64,000 bases of DNA from Streptomyces sp. NBC_00234 (GTDB taxonomy: Bacteria; Actinomycetota; Actinomycetes; Streptomycetales; Streptomycetaceae): contig NZ_CP108101.1 in NCBI RefSeq assembly GCF_036195325.1, positions 4,712,001 through 4,776,000 of the forward strand, in the 5' to 3' direction. Below the pieces are notes generated by a model. It was not told the origin of the DNA. It did no database searches and saw nothing but the letters and a program-made list of their open reading frames with translations. Positions 37,990 through 46,948 of this stretch are shown here, piece by piece. The stretch's first letter is position 1. Every line of letters starts with the position of its first letter. The position numbers and the translations under genes were made by a program.

Positions 37990-39984
37990 TCAGCCCGCCG
38001 TGCGCGGAATGCGCTTCTCCCAGGTCCGGTGGAAGACGACTTCGCCGCCGTCCTTGCAGATCACCTCGTTGGAGGTGATGAAGTCCTCCGCGTCCGCGCC
38101 GATTTCGGAGTGGGTCTCGATCTCCACGTCCCAGGCCAGCTCGGGGCGGTGCAGCCGGATCGTCCAGTCCGAGCGGGTGCGGGCGGAGAGCGGGTCCTGC
38201 TCCTGGATGGTGTACGTCTCCACCGCGTCCTCGGTGAATTCGAGCCCGTCCGGGTAGACACGGGTGCCGCCGTAGCGCGGGTCGACCTCCATGCGCCACT
38301 CGCCCTTGGCGACGTCCCGGATCACCAGGCGCTCCGGGCGCTGTTCGTCGAGCGTGGCCGGGTAGACGACGCCGAGCGCTTCGGACTGCTCCGGTTCGCC
38401 GAACGAGATGCCGTTGTCCTCGGTGTGGCGGCGCACCGGCAGTTCGACGAAGCTGCCGTCCGCGTCCAGCGTGAAGCCCGCCGAACCGGCCTGCGGCCAG
38501 ATCCACGGCCAGTACGAGGACGAGACCGCGAGCCTGATCCGGTGGCCGCGCGGGAAGGTGTGGCCGATGCCGTTCAGCTCGAAGGTCACGTCCTCCGTCT
38601 CCCCGGCCGGCCAGTCCTCGGCACGGTCGCGGCCGTGCCGCGCGGAGAGGTTGAGGACGCCGCGGGTGACCAGGGTGGAGGAGCCGTCCGGTGCCACGTC
38701 GCAGAGCCGGGCGATGGCCGTGCCGCGCGGTACGTCCATCCGGATGCGGAGCTTCACCCTCGGGCGGCCCAGGATCTCGATGGGGGCGTCCTCGACGGGG
38801 AACTCGAACGAGACGGACTTGGCGTCCTCGTCGCGCTGGTCGGGCGGCAGGTCGCCGTCGTTGCCGAAGGGGAAGAAGCGGCCGGCGTCCACCCCGGTCT
38901 GCTGCGGCGAGAGGACGATCTGCGGGCCGCCCTGGAGGGCGTACACGACGGGGGAGACGTTCTCCGACGGCCAGCTCGCGTCGCCGACCCAGCGGCCGGG
39001 GAGCGTCTCGTAGACCGTGGCGGGCGGGTGCGAACCGCTGATCCAGGAGCGCAGCAGGGGCTCGTTCATCACCCCGTTGTCGACCCCCTTGAGGTGGTGG
39101 TCCCACCAGCGCAGCGTCTCCTGGAGGAAGCCGATGCCGGGGCCGGGGGGCAGCCCCCGGTCCGGGTACTGGTGCGACCACGGGCCGATCAGCCCGCGTA
39201 CCTTCGCCGGGTCCAGGTGCTCGACCAGCCGCAGCACGGTGTCGCGGTACGGGTCGTGCCAGCCGCCCACCGCGAGCACGGACGCCTTGATGGCGCCGTA
39301 GTCCTCGCAGACGCTGCCGTGCTTCCAGTACGCGTCACGGGTCTGGTGGGCCAGCCAGGTGTGGATGAACGGATCGACGCCCTCCAGCCGGTTCAGCCAC
39401 ATCTCCTTCCACTTCTCGCCGACCTGCTCGGGGTCCGGCGGCCGGGAGACGAACGCCAGCATGGTGGCCGCCCAGGCGTGCATGTCGACGGCGAGGACCG
39501 AGCCGCCCATGTAGTGGACGTCGTTGTCGTAGCGGTCGTCGGTGGAGCAGACGGTCACGATCGCCTTGAGGGGCTCGGGGGCGAGCGCGGCGAGCTGGAG
39601 CGAGTTGAAGCCGCCCCAGGAGATGCCGAACATGCCCACGTTGCCCGAGCACCACTCCTGCTGGGCGAGCCAGTGGATGACGGCGACCCCGTCGGCCAGC
39701 TCGGTCGCGTCGTACTCGTCGCCCGGCATGCCCTCGCTGTTGCCGTGCCCGCGCACATCGACGCGCACGGAGGCGTACCCGTGTCCCGCGTACCAGGGAT
39801 GCCGCTGCCAGTCCCGGGGAGCCGTCCAGTCGCTCAGCCGGTAGGGCAGGTACTCCAGCAGCGCCGGTACGGGTTCCTCGGTGACCGGCCGCCAGATCCG
39901 GGCGTACAGCCGCGTGCCGTCCGGCAGCGGGATGTACAGGTCCTCGCGGGTCGTCTCGTACGGGAATTCAGTGCGGATGTGCAT
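37990..39984 (-). CDS. CocE/NonD family hydrolase (X-Pro dipeptidyl-peptidase like)
   Basis: The product (664 aa) has an alpha/beta-hydrolase domain followed by a jelly-roll domain, as in peptidase family S15 and cocaine esterase. The nucleophile is in GISWGGFN, the acid is probably in GGWHDPYRD and the histidine in GPWSHQYP. There is no signal peptide, so it should act in the cytosol. It may be a peptidase, esterase or acylase. It starts 9 bp after the POT transporter stop, so the two are probably cotranscribed. Confidence 0.9.
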   Translation of the reverse strand: MHIRTEFPYETTREDLYIPLPDGTRLYARIWRPVTEEPVPALLEYLPYRLSDWTAPRDWQRHPWYAGHGYASVRVDVRGHGNSEGMPGDEYDATELADGVAVIHWLAQQEWCSGNVGMFGISWGGFNSLQLAALAPEPLKAIVTVCSTDDRYDNDVHYMGGSVLAVDMHAWAATMLAFVSRPPDPEQVGEKWKEMWLNRLEGVDPFIHTWLAHQTRDAYWKHGSVCEDYGAIKASVLAVGGWHDPYRDTVLRLVEHLDPAKVRGLIGPWSHQYPDRGLPPGPGIGFLQETLRWWDHHLKGVDNGVMNEPLLRSWISGSHPPATVYETLPGRWVGDASWPSENVSPVVYALQGGPQIVLSPQQTGVDAGRFFPFGNDGDLPPDQRDEDAKSVSFEFPVEDAPIEILGRPRVKLRIRMDVPRGTAIARLCDVAPDGSSTLVTRGVLNLSARHGRDRAEDWPAGETEDVTFELNGIGHTFPRGHRIRLAVSSSYWPWIWPQAGSAGFTLDADGSFVELPVRRHTEDNGISFGEPEQSEALGVVYPATLDEQRPERLVIRDVAKGEWRMEVDPRYGGTRVYPDGLEFTEDAVETYTIQEQDPLSARTRSDWTIRLHRPELAWDVEIETHSEIGADAEDFITSNEVICKDGGEVVFHRTWEKRIPRTAG

Positions 39985-39993
39985 GGCGGTACC

Positions 39994-41493
39994 TCAGTGG
40001 ACGGGGTGCATGGTGCGCTTGAGCCAGGGGCCGGCGGCCATGACGGCCAGGCCGGCGACCACCGCGATCGCGCCATTGACACCGAAGTAGGCGGGGTTGG
40101 AGACCTCGCCGTACAGCTTCACGATCTGGGCCTGGATGCCGTTGGCGAGCGCCAGGGACAGGAACCACAACGCCATCGTCTGGCTGGCGAACGCCTTGGG
40201 GGCGAGCTTGGTGGTGGCGGACATGCCGGAGGTCTCCAGCAGGACGTCACCGAGTCCGAGCAGGAGGTACGAGCCGACGATCCACCAGGCGGCCATCTTG
40301 TACGTGTCGTCGGCGTGCCCGGAGGTCGGCAGGACCATCAGGAGGAAGGACAGACCGCCGAGGACGACCCCCATGGCGATCTTGTTGGAGGCGTGCGGCT
40401 GGCGCGGGCCCATCCGGGCCCAGACGGCGGCCACGACGGGTGCGAGCGCCACCTCGAAGGCGCCGAGCGCGGAGGCGTACCAGCTCGCCGGGAAGTGGAA
40501 GCCGAAGATCTCCGTACGGGCGTTGGTCGACGCGAGCAGCATCATCGTCGAGTACGCCTGGAAGAGGATGAAGTTGAAGACGACCGAGGCCAGGAAGAGC
40601 ACGACGTACGGGCGCAGCCGCCCGCGCTCCTCGGAGGTGACCCGGGGGCTGCGGAACATCACTACGAAGTAGACGACCGGAGCGATCACCGAGATCAGGG
40701 TGAGCAGGTCGACGAAGCGGTCGATCGTCAGCCAGCCCGCCAGGGTGAGCGCGGTGGCGAGGAGGGCGAACCCGACGATGCCGGCGGCGATGTTCAGCAG
40801 GGCGCGCCGCATCGGGCCGGGCGCGAGGGCGAACTCGGCGGCGTGCTTACGCCCGGCCAGGTGACGCCGGCCCGCCACGTACTGGATGAGGCCGAGCGTC
40901 ATGCCGACCGCCGCGGCCGAGAATCCCCAGTGCCAGCTGGCATGCTCGCCGAGCCAGCCGGTGATCAGCGGTCCGGCGAACGCGCCGATGTTGATGGCCA
41001 TGTAGTACAGGGCGAATCCGGCGTCGCGCCGGTCGTCGTCGGTGCGGTAGAGCTTGCCGACCATCGAGGCGACATTGGGCTTGAGCAGGCCCGTTCCGGC
41101 GCTGATCAGCCCCAGGCCGACCCAGGTCATGGTGTCGGTCGGTACGGCCATCGAGTAGTGGCCGCAGGCGATGAGGATGCCGCCGTACAGGACGGCGCGG
41201 TACGAACCGAGGATCCGGTCGGCCAGCCAGCCGCCCGCGACGGAGACCAGATAGACCAGGGTGCCGTAGGCGGCGGAGACCGACGCGGCCGTTCCCGGGT
41301 CCATGCCCATGCCGCCGTTGGACACCGTGTCGGCGAAGAACAGGACGAGGATCGCCTGCATGCCCAGGAACGAGAACCGCTCCCAGACCTCCAGGCCGGA
41401 CAGGGTCATCAGACCCCGCGGCTGGCCGAAGAAGGCGCGGTCGTCCTCCGGGGGCGGCTGGGTCGGCTCGGTATCGCTGGCGGTGTGGGACAA
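39994..41493 (-). CDS. Proton-dependent oligopeptide transporter (POT/PTR2 family)
   Basis: The product (499 aa) is a proton-coupled di/tripeptide importer of the major facilitator fold. The family motif ExxERF is present in LEVWERFSFLGMQAIL, and FALYYMAINIGAFAGPLITGWLG is the second POT signature. The TTG at 41493 is chosen because AGGAG lies 8 nt upstream and the protein N-terminus fits; the longer frame upstream overlaps the divergent synthase gene in antisense. It is followed at once by the CocE-like hydrolase. Confidence 0.9.
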   Translation of the reverse strand: MSHTASDTEPTQPPPEDDRAFFGQPRGLMTLSGLEVWERFSFLGMQAILVLFFADTVSNGGMGMDPGTAASVSAAYGTLVYLVSVAGGWLADRILGSYRAVLYGGILIACGHYSMAVPTDTMTWVGLGLISAGTGLLKPNVASMVGKLYRTDDDRRDAGFALYYMAINIGAFAGPLITGWLGEHASWHWGFSAAAVGMTLGLIQYVAGRRHLAGRKHAAEFALAPGPMRRALLNIAAGIVGFALLATALTLAGWLTIDRFVDLLTLISVIAPVVYFVVMFRSPRVTSEERGRLRPYVVLFLASVVFNFILFQAYSTMMLLASTNARTEIFGFHFPASWYASALGAFEVALAPVVAAVWARMGPRQPHASNKIAMGVVLGGLSFLLMVLPTSGHADDTYKMAAWWIVGSYLLLGLGDVLLETSGMSATTKLAPKAFASQTMALWFLSLALANGIQAQIVKLYGEVSNPAYFGVNGAIAVVAGLAVMAAGPWLKRTMHPVH

Positions 41494-41649
41494 AGCGACA
41501 ACTCCTGATCGTATGAGCTGATCCCGAACATACCGGCGGTCGCGGGAAGGCGCCCACGGTGATCCAAAGGGGACCGGATACGCTGACTTGAGTGAAGACA
41601 GCGACACATCGACATTCCGTGTGATCGTCAGCAGACAGGAGATCCCCTC

Positions 41650-42660
41650 GTGACCGTCGTCGGGCCGTTCGGACTGTGCGTTCGGGACCAGGCTCTTGAG
41701 GCCGATGTCCAGACCGGTTTGGCCGCTGTCGAGGCGGGGCTGCTCGAGGCCACCAAGAGTGAGGTGCCCTTCATCACGGAGGCCGCACAGCACCTGGTAC
41801 GTGCAGGGGGCAAGCGTTTCCGTCCGCTGCTGGTGATGCTGGCTTCCCAGTTCGGTGACCCCGACGCGCCGGGTGTCGTGCCCTCGGCCGTGGTCGTCGA
41901 ACTGACCCATCTGGCGACGCTGTACCACGACGACGTGATGGACGAGGCGGACGTACGCCGCGGGGTCGACAGCGCCAACACCCGCTGGGGCAACTCGGTC
42001 GCCGTACTGACCGGGGACTTCCTCTTCGCCCGTGCGTCGCACATACTGGCCGACCTCGGTCCGGAGGCCGTACGCATCCAGGCCGAGGCGTTCGAGCGCC
42101 TGGTCACCGGTCAGATCCTGGAGACCGCGGGCCCGCGCGACGGACGCGATCCGGTCGGCCACTACCTCGACGTCATCGGCGGCAAGACCGGTTCGCTGAT
42201 CGCCGTCTCCGGGCGGTTCGGCGCGATGATGTCCGGCGCCGACGAGTCGGTCGTCGACATCCTCACCCAGTACGGGGAACGGCTCGGCGTCGCCTTCCAG
42301 CTCGCCGACGACGTGCTCGACATCGCCTCCGACACCCACGAGTCCGGCAAGACGCCCGGCACCGACCTGCGCGAGGGCATCCCGACCCTCCCCGTGCTCC
42401 TGCTGCGGGCACAGGCCGCGGCCGACGGGAAGCCGGACGACGTGGAGCTCGTCGAGCTCCTGGACGGCGACCTGAGCGACGACGACCGGCTCGCCGAGGC
42501 GCTGCGCAGGCTCCGCGCCCACCCGGCGCTGGAGCAGGCGCGACGGGACACCATCCGTTACGCGCAGGAGGCGCGGGCCTCGCTGGCGCCGCTGCCCGAG
42601 TGCTACGCGAAGGCCGCGCTCGAAGAGCTCTGCGACGCCGTGGTGCACCGCGCGGGCTGA
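41650..42660 (+). CDS. Long-chain polyprenyl diphosphate synthase
   Basis: The product (336 aa) condenses isopentenyl diphosphate units onto an allylic primer. The first Asp-rich motif is DDVMD (in YHDDVMDEADVRRG) and the second DDVLD (in QLADDVLDIASD). The position five residues before the first motif is Ala, compatible with a long product, so it probably makes the nonaprenyl chain of menaquinone. The GTG at 41650 follows CAGGAG. It diverges from the POT gene. Confidence 0.93.
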   Translation: MTVVGPFGLCVRDQALEADVQTGLAAVEAGLLEATKSEVPFITEAAQHLVRAGGKRFRPLLVMLASQFGDPDAPGVVPSAVVVELTHLATLYHDDVMDEADVRRGVDSANTRWGNSVAVLTGDFLFARASHILADLGPEAVRIQAEAFERLVTGQILETAGPRDGRDPVGHYLDVIGGKTGSLIAVSGRFGAMMSGADESVVDILTQYGERLGVAFQLADDVLDIASDTHESGKTPGTDLREGIPTLPVLLLRAQAAADGKPDDVELVELLDGDLSDDDRLAEALRRLRAHPALEQARRDTIRYAQEARASLAPLPECYAKAALEELCDAVVHRAG

Positions 42661-42790
42661 CGCTCCGCCCGGCCCGGGTTTCGGCTCGGTCCGCGCACGG
42701 CAACCCTTACTGGAAGGGTGGCCCCCGAGGGTTCGGTGTCATACCGGAGCAGTACGTGGAGTTGATCCCGCGGGCTGACGCTTGTGGCCG

Positions 42791-42845
42791 CCCGATTTGG
42801 TCAGATGGAGAACAACCACTCCTGACCACATCGGGTGAGCAGGGC
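42791..42845 (+). promoter_or_regulatory. Long inverted repeat upstream of the LolA-like gene
   Basis: CCCGATTTGGTCAG (42791-42804) and CTGACCACATCGGG (42832-42845) are complementary at 13 of 14 positions with a 27-nt AT-richer spacer, 57 bp before the gene start. It may be a regulator's operator or a leader hairpin. Confidence 0.45.
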
Positions 42846-42901
42846 GGCAGGGAGTGGCTGCAGAGCGGACGGAAGCCGCCGACCACGGAGGTAGGGCACA
42901 C

Positions 42902-44131
42902 ATGGCACCGAACGACAGCGCGGAGACCACCAGCGAGGCCACGGGTACTGTCGCGGGCCGTCGCAAGGCGGCGCGATACATCGTCCCGTTCGCGGTCGCG
43001 GGAGTCGCGGCGGCGACCATCGGGCTCGTCCCGGCACTGGCGGATTCCGGGGACCCGGAGCTGCCGAAGATCACCGCCCAGGAACTCATCGAGAAGATCG
43101 CCGCCTCGGACCAGCAGCAGCTCTCCGGCACGCTGAAGGTCACCGCGGACCTCGGACTCCCGTCGATCGGCGGACTCGCGGGCTCCTTCGCCCCGGGCGG
43201 CACCGGAGCGGGCGAGGGCGACTCCGCGGCCGACCCGCAGGCCAAGCTCATGGAGCTCACCTCCGGTACGCACACGCTGCGGGTGGCGGCCGACGGCCCC
43301 GACAAGCAGCGTCTGTCGATCCTCGGGGACGCCGCCGAGTACAGCCTGATCCACAACGCCGGCGAGGTCTGGGCGTACGACAGCCAGTCCGACGAGGCGT
43401 ACCACGCGAAGAGCGACACCTCGAAGGCCGGCAAGCACGAGAAGGCGCCGAAGGGTGTGCCCGCCACGCCCGACGCGCTGGCCGAGGAGGCACTCAAGGC
43501 CGCCGGTGACACCACGTCGGTCACGGTCGACGGCACGGCGCAGGTGGCGGGGCGCGACGCGTACCGGCTGCTGATCAAGCCGAAGCAGTCCGGTTCGACG
43601 ATCGGCTCGGTCACGATCGCGGTCGACGCGAAGAACGGCGTACCGCTGAAGTTCACCCTGGCCCCGAGCGGCGGCGGCAAGGCCGTGATCGATGCCGGGT
43701 TCACCAAGGTCGACTTCGGGAAGCCGGACGCGTCCTCCTTCACCTTCACCCCGCCCAAGGGCGCGAAGGTGACCGAGGCCGAGGACCTGGCGGCCGAGGC
43801 GGAGAAGAACGGCAAGGCGGACCGGCTTCCGGAGGAACTCGGCGCGCTGGAGGGCTTCCAGGGGCTCGACGTGATCGGCGAGGGCTGGACCTCGGTCGCC
43901 GCGCTGGAGGTCCCCGGCGGGGCCGGGCTGCCCACGCAGGGCGCCGAAGGCGTCCCGGCCGAGGCGCAGCAGTTCCTCGACGCGCTGGGCGACCGGGTCA
44001 CCGGGACGTTCGGCTCGGGCACGGTCTTCAAGACGCGCCTGGTGAACGCGCTGATGACGGACGACGGCAAGGTCTACGTCGGCGCCGTCACGAAGGACGC
44101 GCTGGTGCGCGCGGCCGACACCGCCAAGTAG
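42902..44131 (+). CDS. LolA-like exported protein
   Basis: The product (409 aa) has an N-terminal membrane/signal segment (about residues 22-44), then a large extracytoplasmic domain. The region ITAQELIEKIAASDQQQLSGTLKVTADLG and the later LIKPKQSGSTIGSVTIAVDAKNGVPLKF resemble the LolA/DUF2092 fold that binds lipids or lipoproteins. Actinomycetes lack the LolA outer-membrane pathway, so the role is unknown. The ATG at 42902 follows GGAGG. An ABC exporter follows 99 bp downstream, after a terminator. Confidence 0.82.
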   Translation: MAPNDSAETTSEATGTVAGRRKAARYIVPFAVAGVAAATIGLVPALADSGDPELPKITAQELIEKIAASDQQQLSGTLKVTADLGLPSIGGLAGSFAPGGTGAGEGDSAADPQAKLMELTSGTHTLRVAADGPDKQRLSILGDAAEYSLIHNAGEVWAYDSQSDEAYHAKSDTSKAGKHEKAPKGVPATPDALAEEALKAAGDTTSVTVDGTAQVAGRDAYRLLIKPKQSGSTIGSVTIAVDAKNGVPLKFTLAPSGGGKAVIDAGFTKVDFGKPDASSFTFTPPKGAKVTEAEDLAAEAEKNGKADRLPEELGALEGFQGLDVIGEGWTSVAALEVPGGAGLPTQGAEGVPAEAQQFLDALGDRVTGTFGSGTVFKTRLVNALMTDDGKVYVGAVTKDALVRAADTAK

Positions 44132-44143
44132 GCACCGCCCCGC

Positions 44144-44182
44144 GAGCCGCCCCGCCGTACGCTCCGTACGGCGGGGCGGCTC
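44144..44182 (+). terminator. Terminator after the LolA-like gene
   Basis: A perfect 17-bp stem (44144-44160 with 44166-44182) and a 5-nt loop lie 12 bp after the stop, separating this gene from the ABC exporter. Confidence 0.9.
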
Positions 44183-44230
44183 CGTACGGTGGGACCGTCC
44201 GCGCAGCAGTGAGCGTGACTGGGAGTGCGT

Positions 44231-45190
44231 ATGAGCGACGCAGGGGCCGGGGAAGCGGCCGTCATCGAGACGCGAGGTCTCACCAAGCGCTACCGCGGCG
44301 GCTCGCTCGCCGTGGACGGGCTCGACCTGCGGGTCCCCGCGGGCAGCGTCTTCGGCTTCCTGGGGCCCAACGGCTCCGGCAAGACCACCACGATCCGGAT
44401 GCTCATGGGCCTCATCGAGCCGACCGCCGGCACCGCGCGGGTCCTTGGCCGGCCGATGCCGGCCGGGTCGCGTTCCGTGCTCCCGCAGGTCGGAGCGCTG
44501 ATCGAGGGACCCGCGCTGTACGGCTTCCTGACCGGCCGGGACAACCTGGTGCGCTTCGACTCCGCCGACCCGGCCGCCGATCCGCGCACCCGTCGCGCCC
44601 GGGTCGAAGCCGCCCTGGACCGGGTCGGACTCGCGGCGGCGGCCGGCAAGAAGGCCAAGGCGTACTCGCTCGGTATGAAGCAGCGCCTCGGACTCGCCGC
44701 CGCCCTCCTCCGGCCGCGCCGTCTCCTCGTCCTCGACGAGCCGACCAACGGCCTGGACCCGCAGGGCATGCGCGAGATCCGTTCGCTGGTCCGGGAGCTG
44801 GCGGCGGAGGGCACCACCGTCTTCCTCTCCTCGCACCTCCTCGACGAGATCGAGCAGGTCTGCACGCACGCCGCCGTGATGGCGCGCGGCCGTCTCGTCA
44901 CCCAGGGCCCCGTCGCCGAACTCGCCGCGGGCTCCCGGGGCCGGCTGGCCGTCACCACCCCGGACCCGGGCGAGGCCGCCCGCGTCCTGGAGGAGCTCGG
45001 GGTCACCGGCCTGGTGGCCGACGGGCAGCGGCTGACCGCCGACGCCCCGCCGCCCGGCACGGACCCGGCCGAGCTGAACGCGGCGCTGGTACGGGGCGGG
45101 GTGCGCGTCCGGTCCTTCGGGGTCGAACGGGCCTCGCTGGAGGACGCCTTCGTCGCACTCACCGGAGAGGGATTCGATGTCGCAGGCTGA
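44231..45190 (+). CDS. ABC-2 type exporter, ATP-binding protein
   Basis: The product (319 aa) is the ATPase of an exporter of the CcmA/DRR type. Walker A is GPNGSGKTTTIRML, the signature YSLGMKQRLGLA (SLGMK replaces SGG-Q, normal in this group), and Walker B LLVLDEPTNGLD. The C-terminal part is the usual regulatory extension. The ATG at 44231 is spaced 5 nt from GGGAG. It overlaps the permease gene by 14 bp. Confidence 0.92.
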   Translation: MSDAGAGEAAVIETRGLTKRYRGGSLAVDGLDLRVPAGSVFGFLGPNGSGKTTTIRMLMGLIEPTAGTARVLGRPMPAGSRSVLPQVGALIEGPALYGFLTGRDNLVRFDSADPAADPRTRRARVEAALDRVGLAAAAGKKAKAYSLGMKQRLGLAAALLRPRRLLVLDEPTNGLDPQGMREIRSLVRELAAEGTTVFLSSHLLDEIEQVCTHAAVMARGRLVTQGPVAELAAGSRGRLAVTTPDPGEAARVLEELGVTGLVADGQRLTADAPPPGTDPAELNAALVRGGVRVRSFGVERASLEDAFVALTGEGFDVAG

Positions 45191-46058
45191 GCTCACCGGC
45201 GTCACCACACCCGCCAACGCCCTGTGGACCTTCGGGATCCTCCGGTCCGAACTGGTCACGACCCTGCGCCGCCGCCGCACCTTCGTCCTGCTCGGGGTGC
45301 TCGCCGCCGTTCCCGTACTGATCGGCATCGCGGTGCGGATCGAGACGGGCGGCGGCGGCCCGTCGGGCGGACCCGGCGGCCCGGCGGGACCCGCCTTCCT
45401 CGCCCAGGTCACCAACAACGGGCTGTTCCTGGTCTTCGCCTCGCTCGCGGCCACGCTTCCGGTGTTCCTGCCGATGGCGGTCGGTGTCGTCGCGGGCGAC
45501 TCGATCGCGGGCGAGGCCGGCAGCGGCACGCTGCGCTATCTGCTGGTCGCCCCGGCGGGCCGTACCAGGCTGCTGCTCGCCAAGTACGCCTCCGTGCTGG
45601 CGTTCTGCCTGGTCGCCACGGTGGTGGTGGCGGCTTCGGCGCTGGCCGTGGGTGTGCTGCTGTTCCCGGTCGGCGACGTCACGACGATCTCGGGGACCCG
45701 GATCGGCTTCGGCGAAGGTCTGGTGCGGGCCGGGCTGATCGCCGTCGCGGTGGCGGCGTCACTGATCGGATTCGCGGCGCTCGGTCTGTTCGTCTCGACG
45801 CTCACCAGCAGTGGCATCGCGGCGATGGCCGCCACCGTCGGGGTGCTCATCACCGTGCAGATCGTGGACACGATTCCGCAGCTCGACGCCGTGCATCCGT
45901 ATCTCTTCCCGCACTACTGGCTGTCGTTCGCGGACCTTCTGCGCGAGCCGGTCCTCTGGGACGGGCTGGCCGACAACCTCGGCCTGCAGGGTCTGTACGC
46001 GGCGGTGTTCGGTTCGGCGGCCTGGGCGCGGTTCACCGCGAAGGACATCACGACGTGA
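45177..46058 (+). CDS. ABC-2 type exporter, permease
   Basis: The product (293 aa) has six predicted membrane helices in the ABC-2 arrangement, with a Gly/Pro-rich extracellular loop after the first (GGGGPSGGPGGPAGP). The segment GDSIAGEAGSGTLRYLLVAPAGRTRLLLAKY is typical of the family. The substrate is unknown. The start overlaps the ATPase gene, and a TetR gene follows, a common exporter/regulator pairing. Confidence 0.9.
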   Translation: MSQAELTGVTTPANALWTFGILRSELVTTLRRRRTFVLLGVLAAVPVLIGIAVRIETGGGGPSGGPGGPAGPAFLAQVTNNGLFLVFASLAATLPVFLPMAVGVVAGDSIAGEAGSGTLRYLLVAPAGRTRLLLAKYASVLAFCLVATVVVAASALAVGVLLFPVGDVTTISGTRIGFGEGLVRAGLIAVAVAASLIGFAALGLFVSTLTSSGIAAMAATVGVLITVQIVDTIPQLDAVHPYLFPHYWLSFADLLREPVLWDGLADNLGLQGLYAAVFGSAAWARFTAKDITT

Positions 46059-46151
46059 CCGGGGGAGTGGGGTTCGCCCGTGCCGTCGGCCGGTCGAGCC
46101 GTCCCCCGATCGGCTCGTCGCGGCACGACGGCACGAACGGTGCGAACAGCT

Positions 46152-46176
46152 GGAACGTGACGACACGGTACGTTCC
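46152..46176. promoter_or_regulatory. Inverted repeat upstream of the TetR gene
   Basis: GGAACGT (46152-46158) and ACGTTCC (46170-46176) form a perfect 7-bp inverted repeat with an 11-bp spacer, 79 bp before the TetR start. It is a candidate operator for autoregulation. Confidence 0.4.
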
Positions 46177-46242
46177 GTTTCCGCGTGGTTATTGTTCGAC
46201 TTCTGACGACACGCTGTCAACAAGAAATGGCTCGAATCCACC

Positions 46243-46248
46243 TATGCT
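46243..46248 (+). promoter_or_regulatory. -10 element for leaderless TetR transcript
   Basis: TATGCT ends 6 nt before the ATG of the TetR gene, and no ribosome site is present, which suggests a leaderless message. Confidence 0.45.
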
Positions 46249-46254
46249 CACCGA

Positions 46255-46845
46255 ATGATCACATCGCCGAGTTCCCAGCGCCGGAGCGAGCGATCACGCA
46301 AGGCCACGCTCGAGGCCGCTCTCGACCTGTGTGCGGAGAAGGGGTACGCCCGCGTCACCGTCGAGGCCATCGCCGCCCGCGCGGGCGTGAGCAAGAAGAC
46401 GATCTACCGCTGGTGGCCCTCGAAGGGCGCGGTGATGCTGGAGGCGTTCACCGAGGGCCTCGTGGGCGCCACCCCCTTCGTCGACACCGGCGATATCGCC
46501 GCCGACCTGCGTACCCACATCGGTGCCGCGGTGCGACTCCTGTCCACCTCGCCCTTCGGGCCCGCCTACGCCGGAATCCTCTCCGAGGTGCACCACGACG
46601 ACGCCCTCGCGAAGGCCGTCAGGGAGGACCTGGTCGAACCGCGTTTCACACGCGCGGTGGGCCGTCTGCGCCAGGCCCAGGAGCAGGGCCAGATCCCCGA
46701 GGACGCGGATCTGCCGCTCGCGGTCGAGATGCTCTACGGCCCCGTCTACTACCGCCACGTGCTGCGCAAACCGCCGCAGGACGAGGCGACGATCGCCGCC
46801 CTGGTCGCCCACGTGCTGCGTTCCCTGGGGGCGCGGGAGACCTGA
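46255..46845 (+). CDS. TetR family transcriptional regulator
   Basis: The product (196 aa) is a repressor-type regulator. The N-terminal helix-turn-helix is VTVEAIAARAGVSKKTIYRWWPSKG (about residues 35-59); the C-terminal domain should bind a ligand. It lies 196 bp after the ABC-2 exporter genes on the same strand, so it may control that exporter and itself. The start is fixed by the ATG immediately after a -10 element. Confidence 0.92.
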   Translation: MITSPSSQRRSERSRKATLEAALDLCAEKGYARVTVEAIAARAGVSKKTIYRWWPSKGAVMLEAFTEGLVGATPFVDTGDIAADLRTHIGAAVRLLSTSPFGPAYAGILSEVHHDDALAKAVREDLVEPRFTRAVGRLRQAQEQGQIPEDADLPLAVEMLYGPVYYRHVLRKPPQDEATIAALVAHVLRSLGARET

Positions 46846-46948
46846 TCCCCGCCGCGATCCGGTGGCGGAGTGGGCGGGGTGGCTCGATGCTGGTCTGAAG
46901 CAGGCCGGAGCGCGAGATGCGCAGAGCCATCGACGGTGGGGTGAATCC

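Noticed and set aside
37903..41508. 1201-codon plus-strand frame
   Set aside because: It overlaps the peptidase and POT transporter genes in antisense and has no conserved features.
46079..46128. Weak hairpin after the ABC-2 permease as a terminator
   Set aside because: Only a 7-bp stem with a 10-nt loop is seen; it may be chance in GC-rich sequence.
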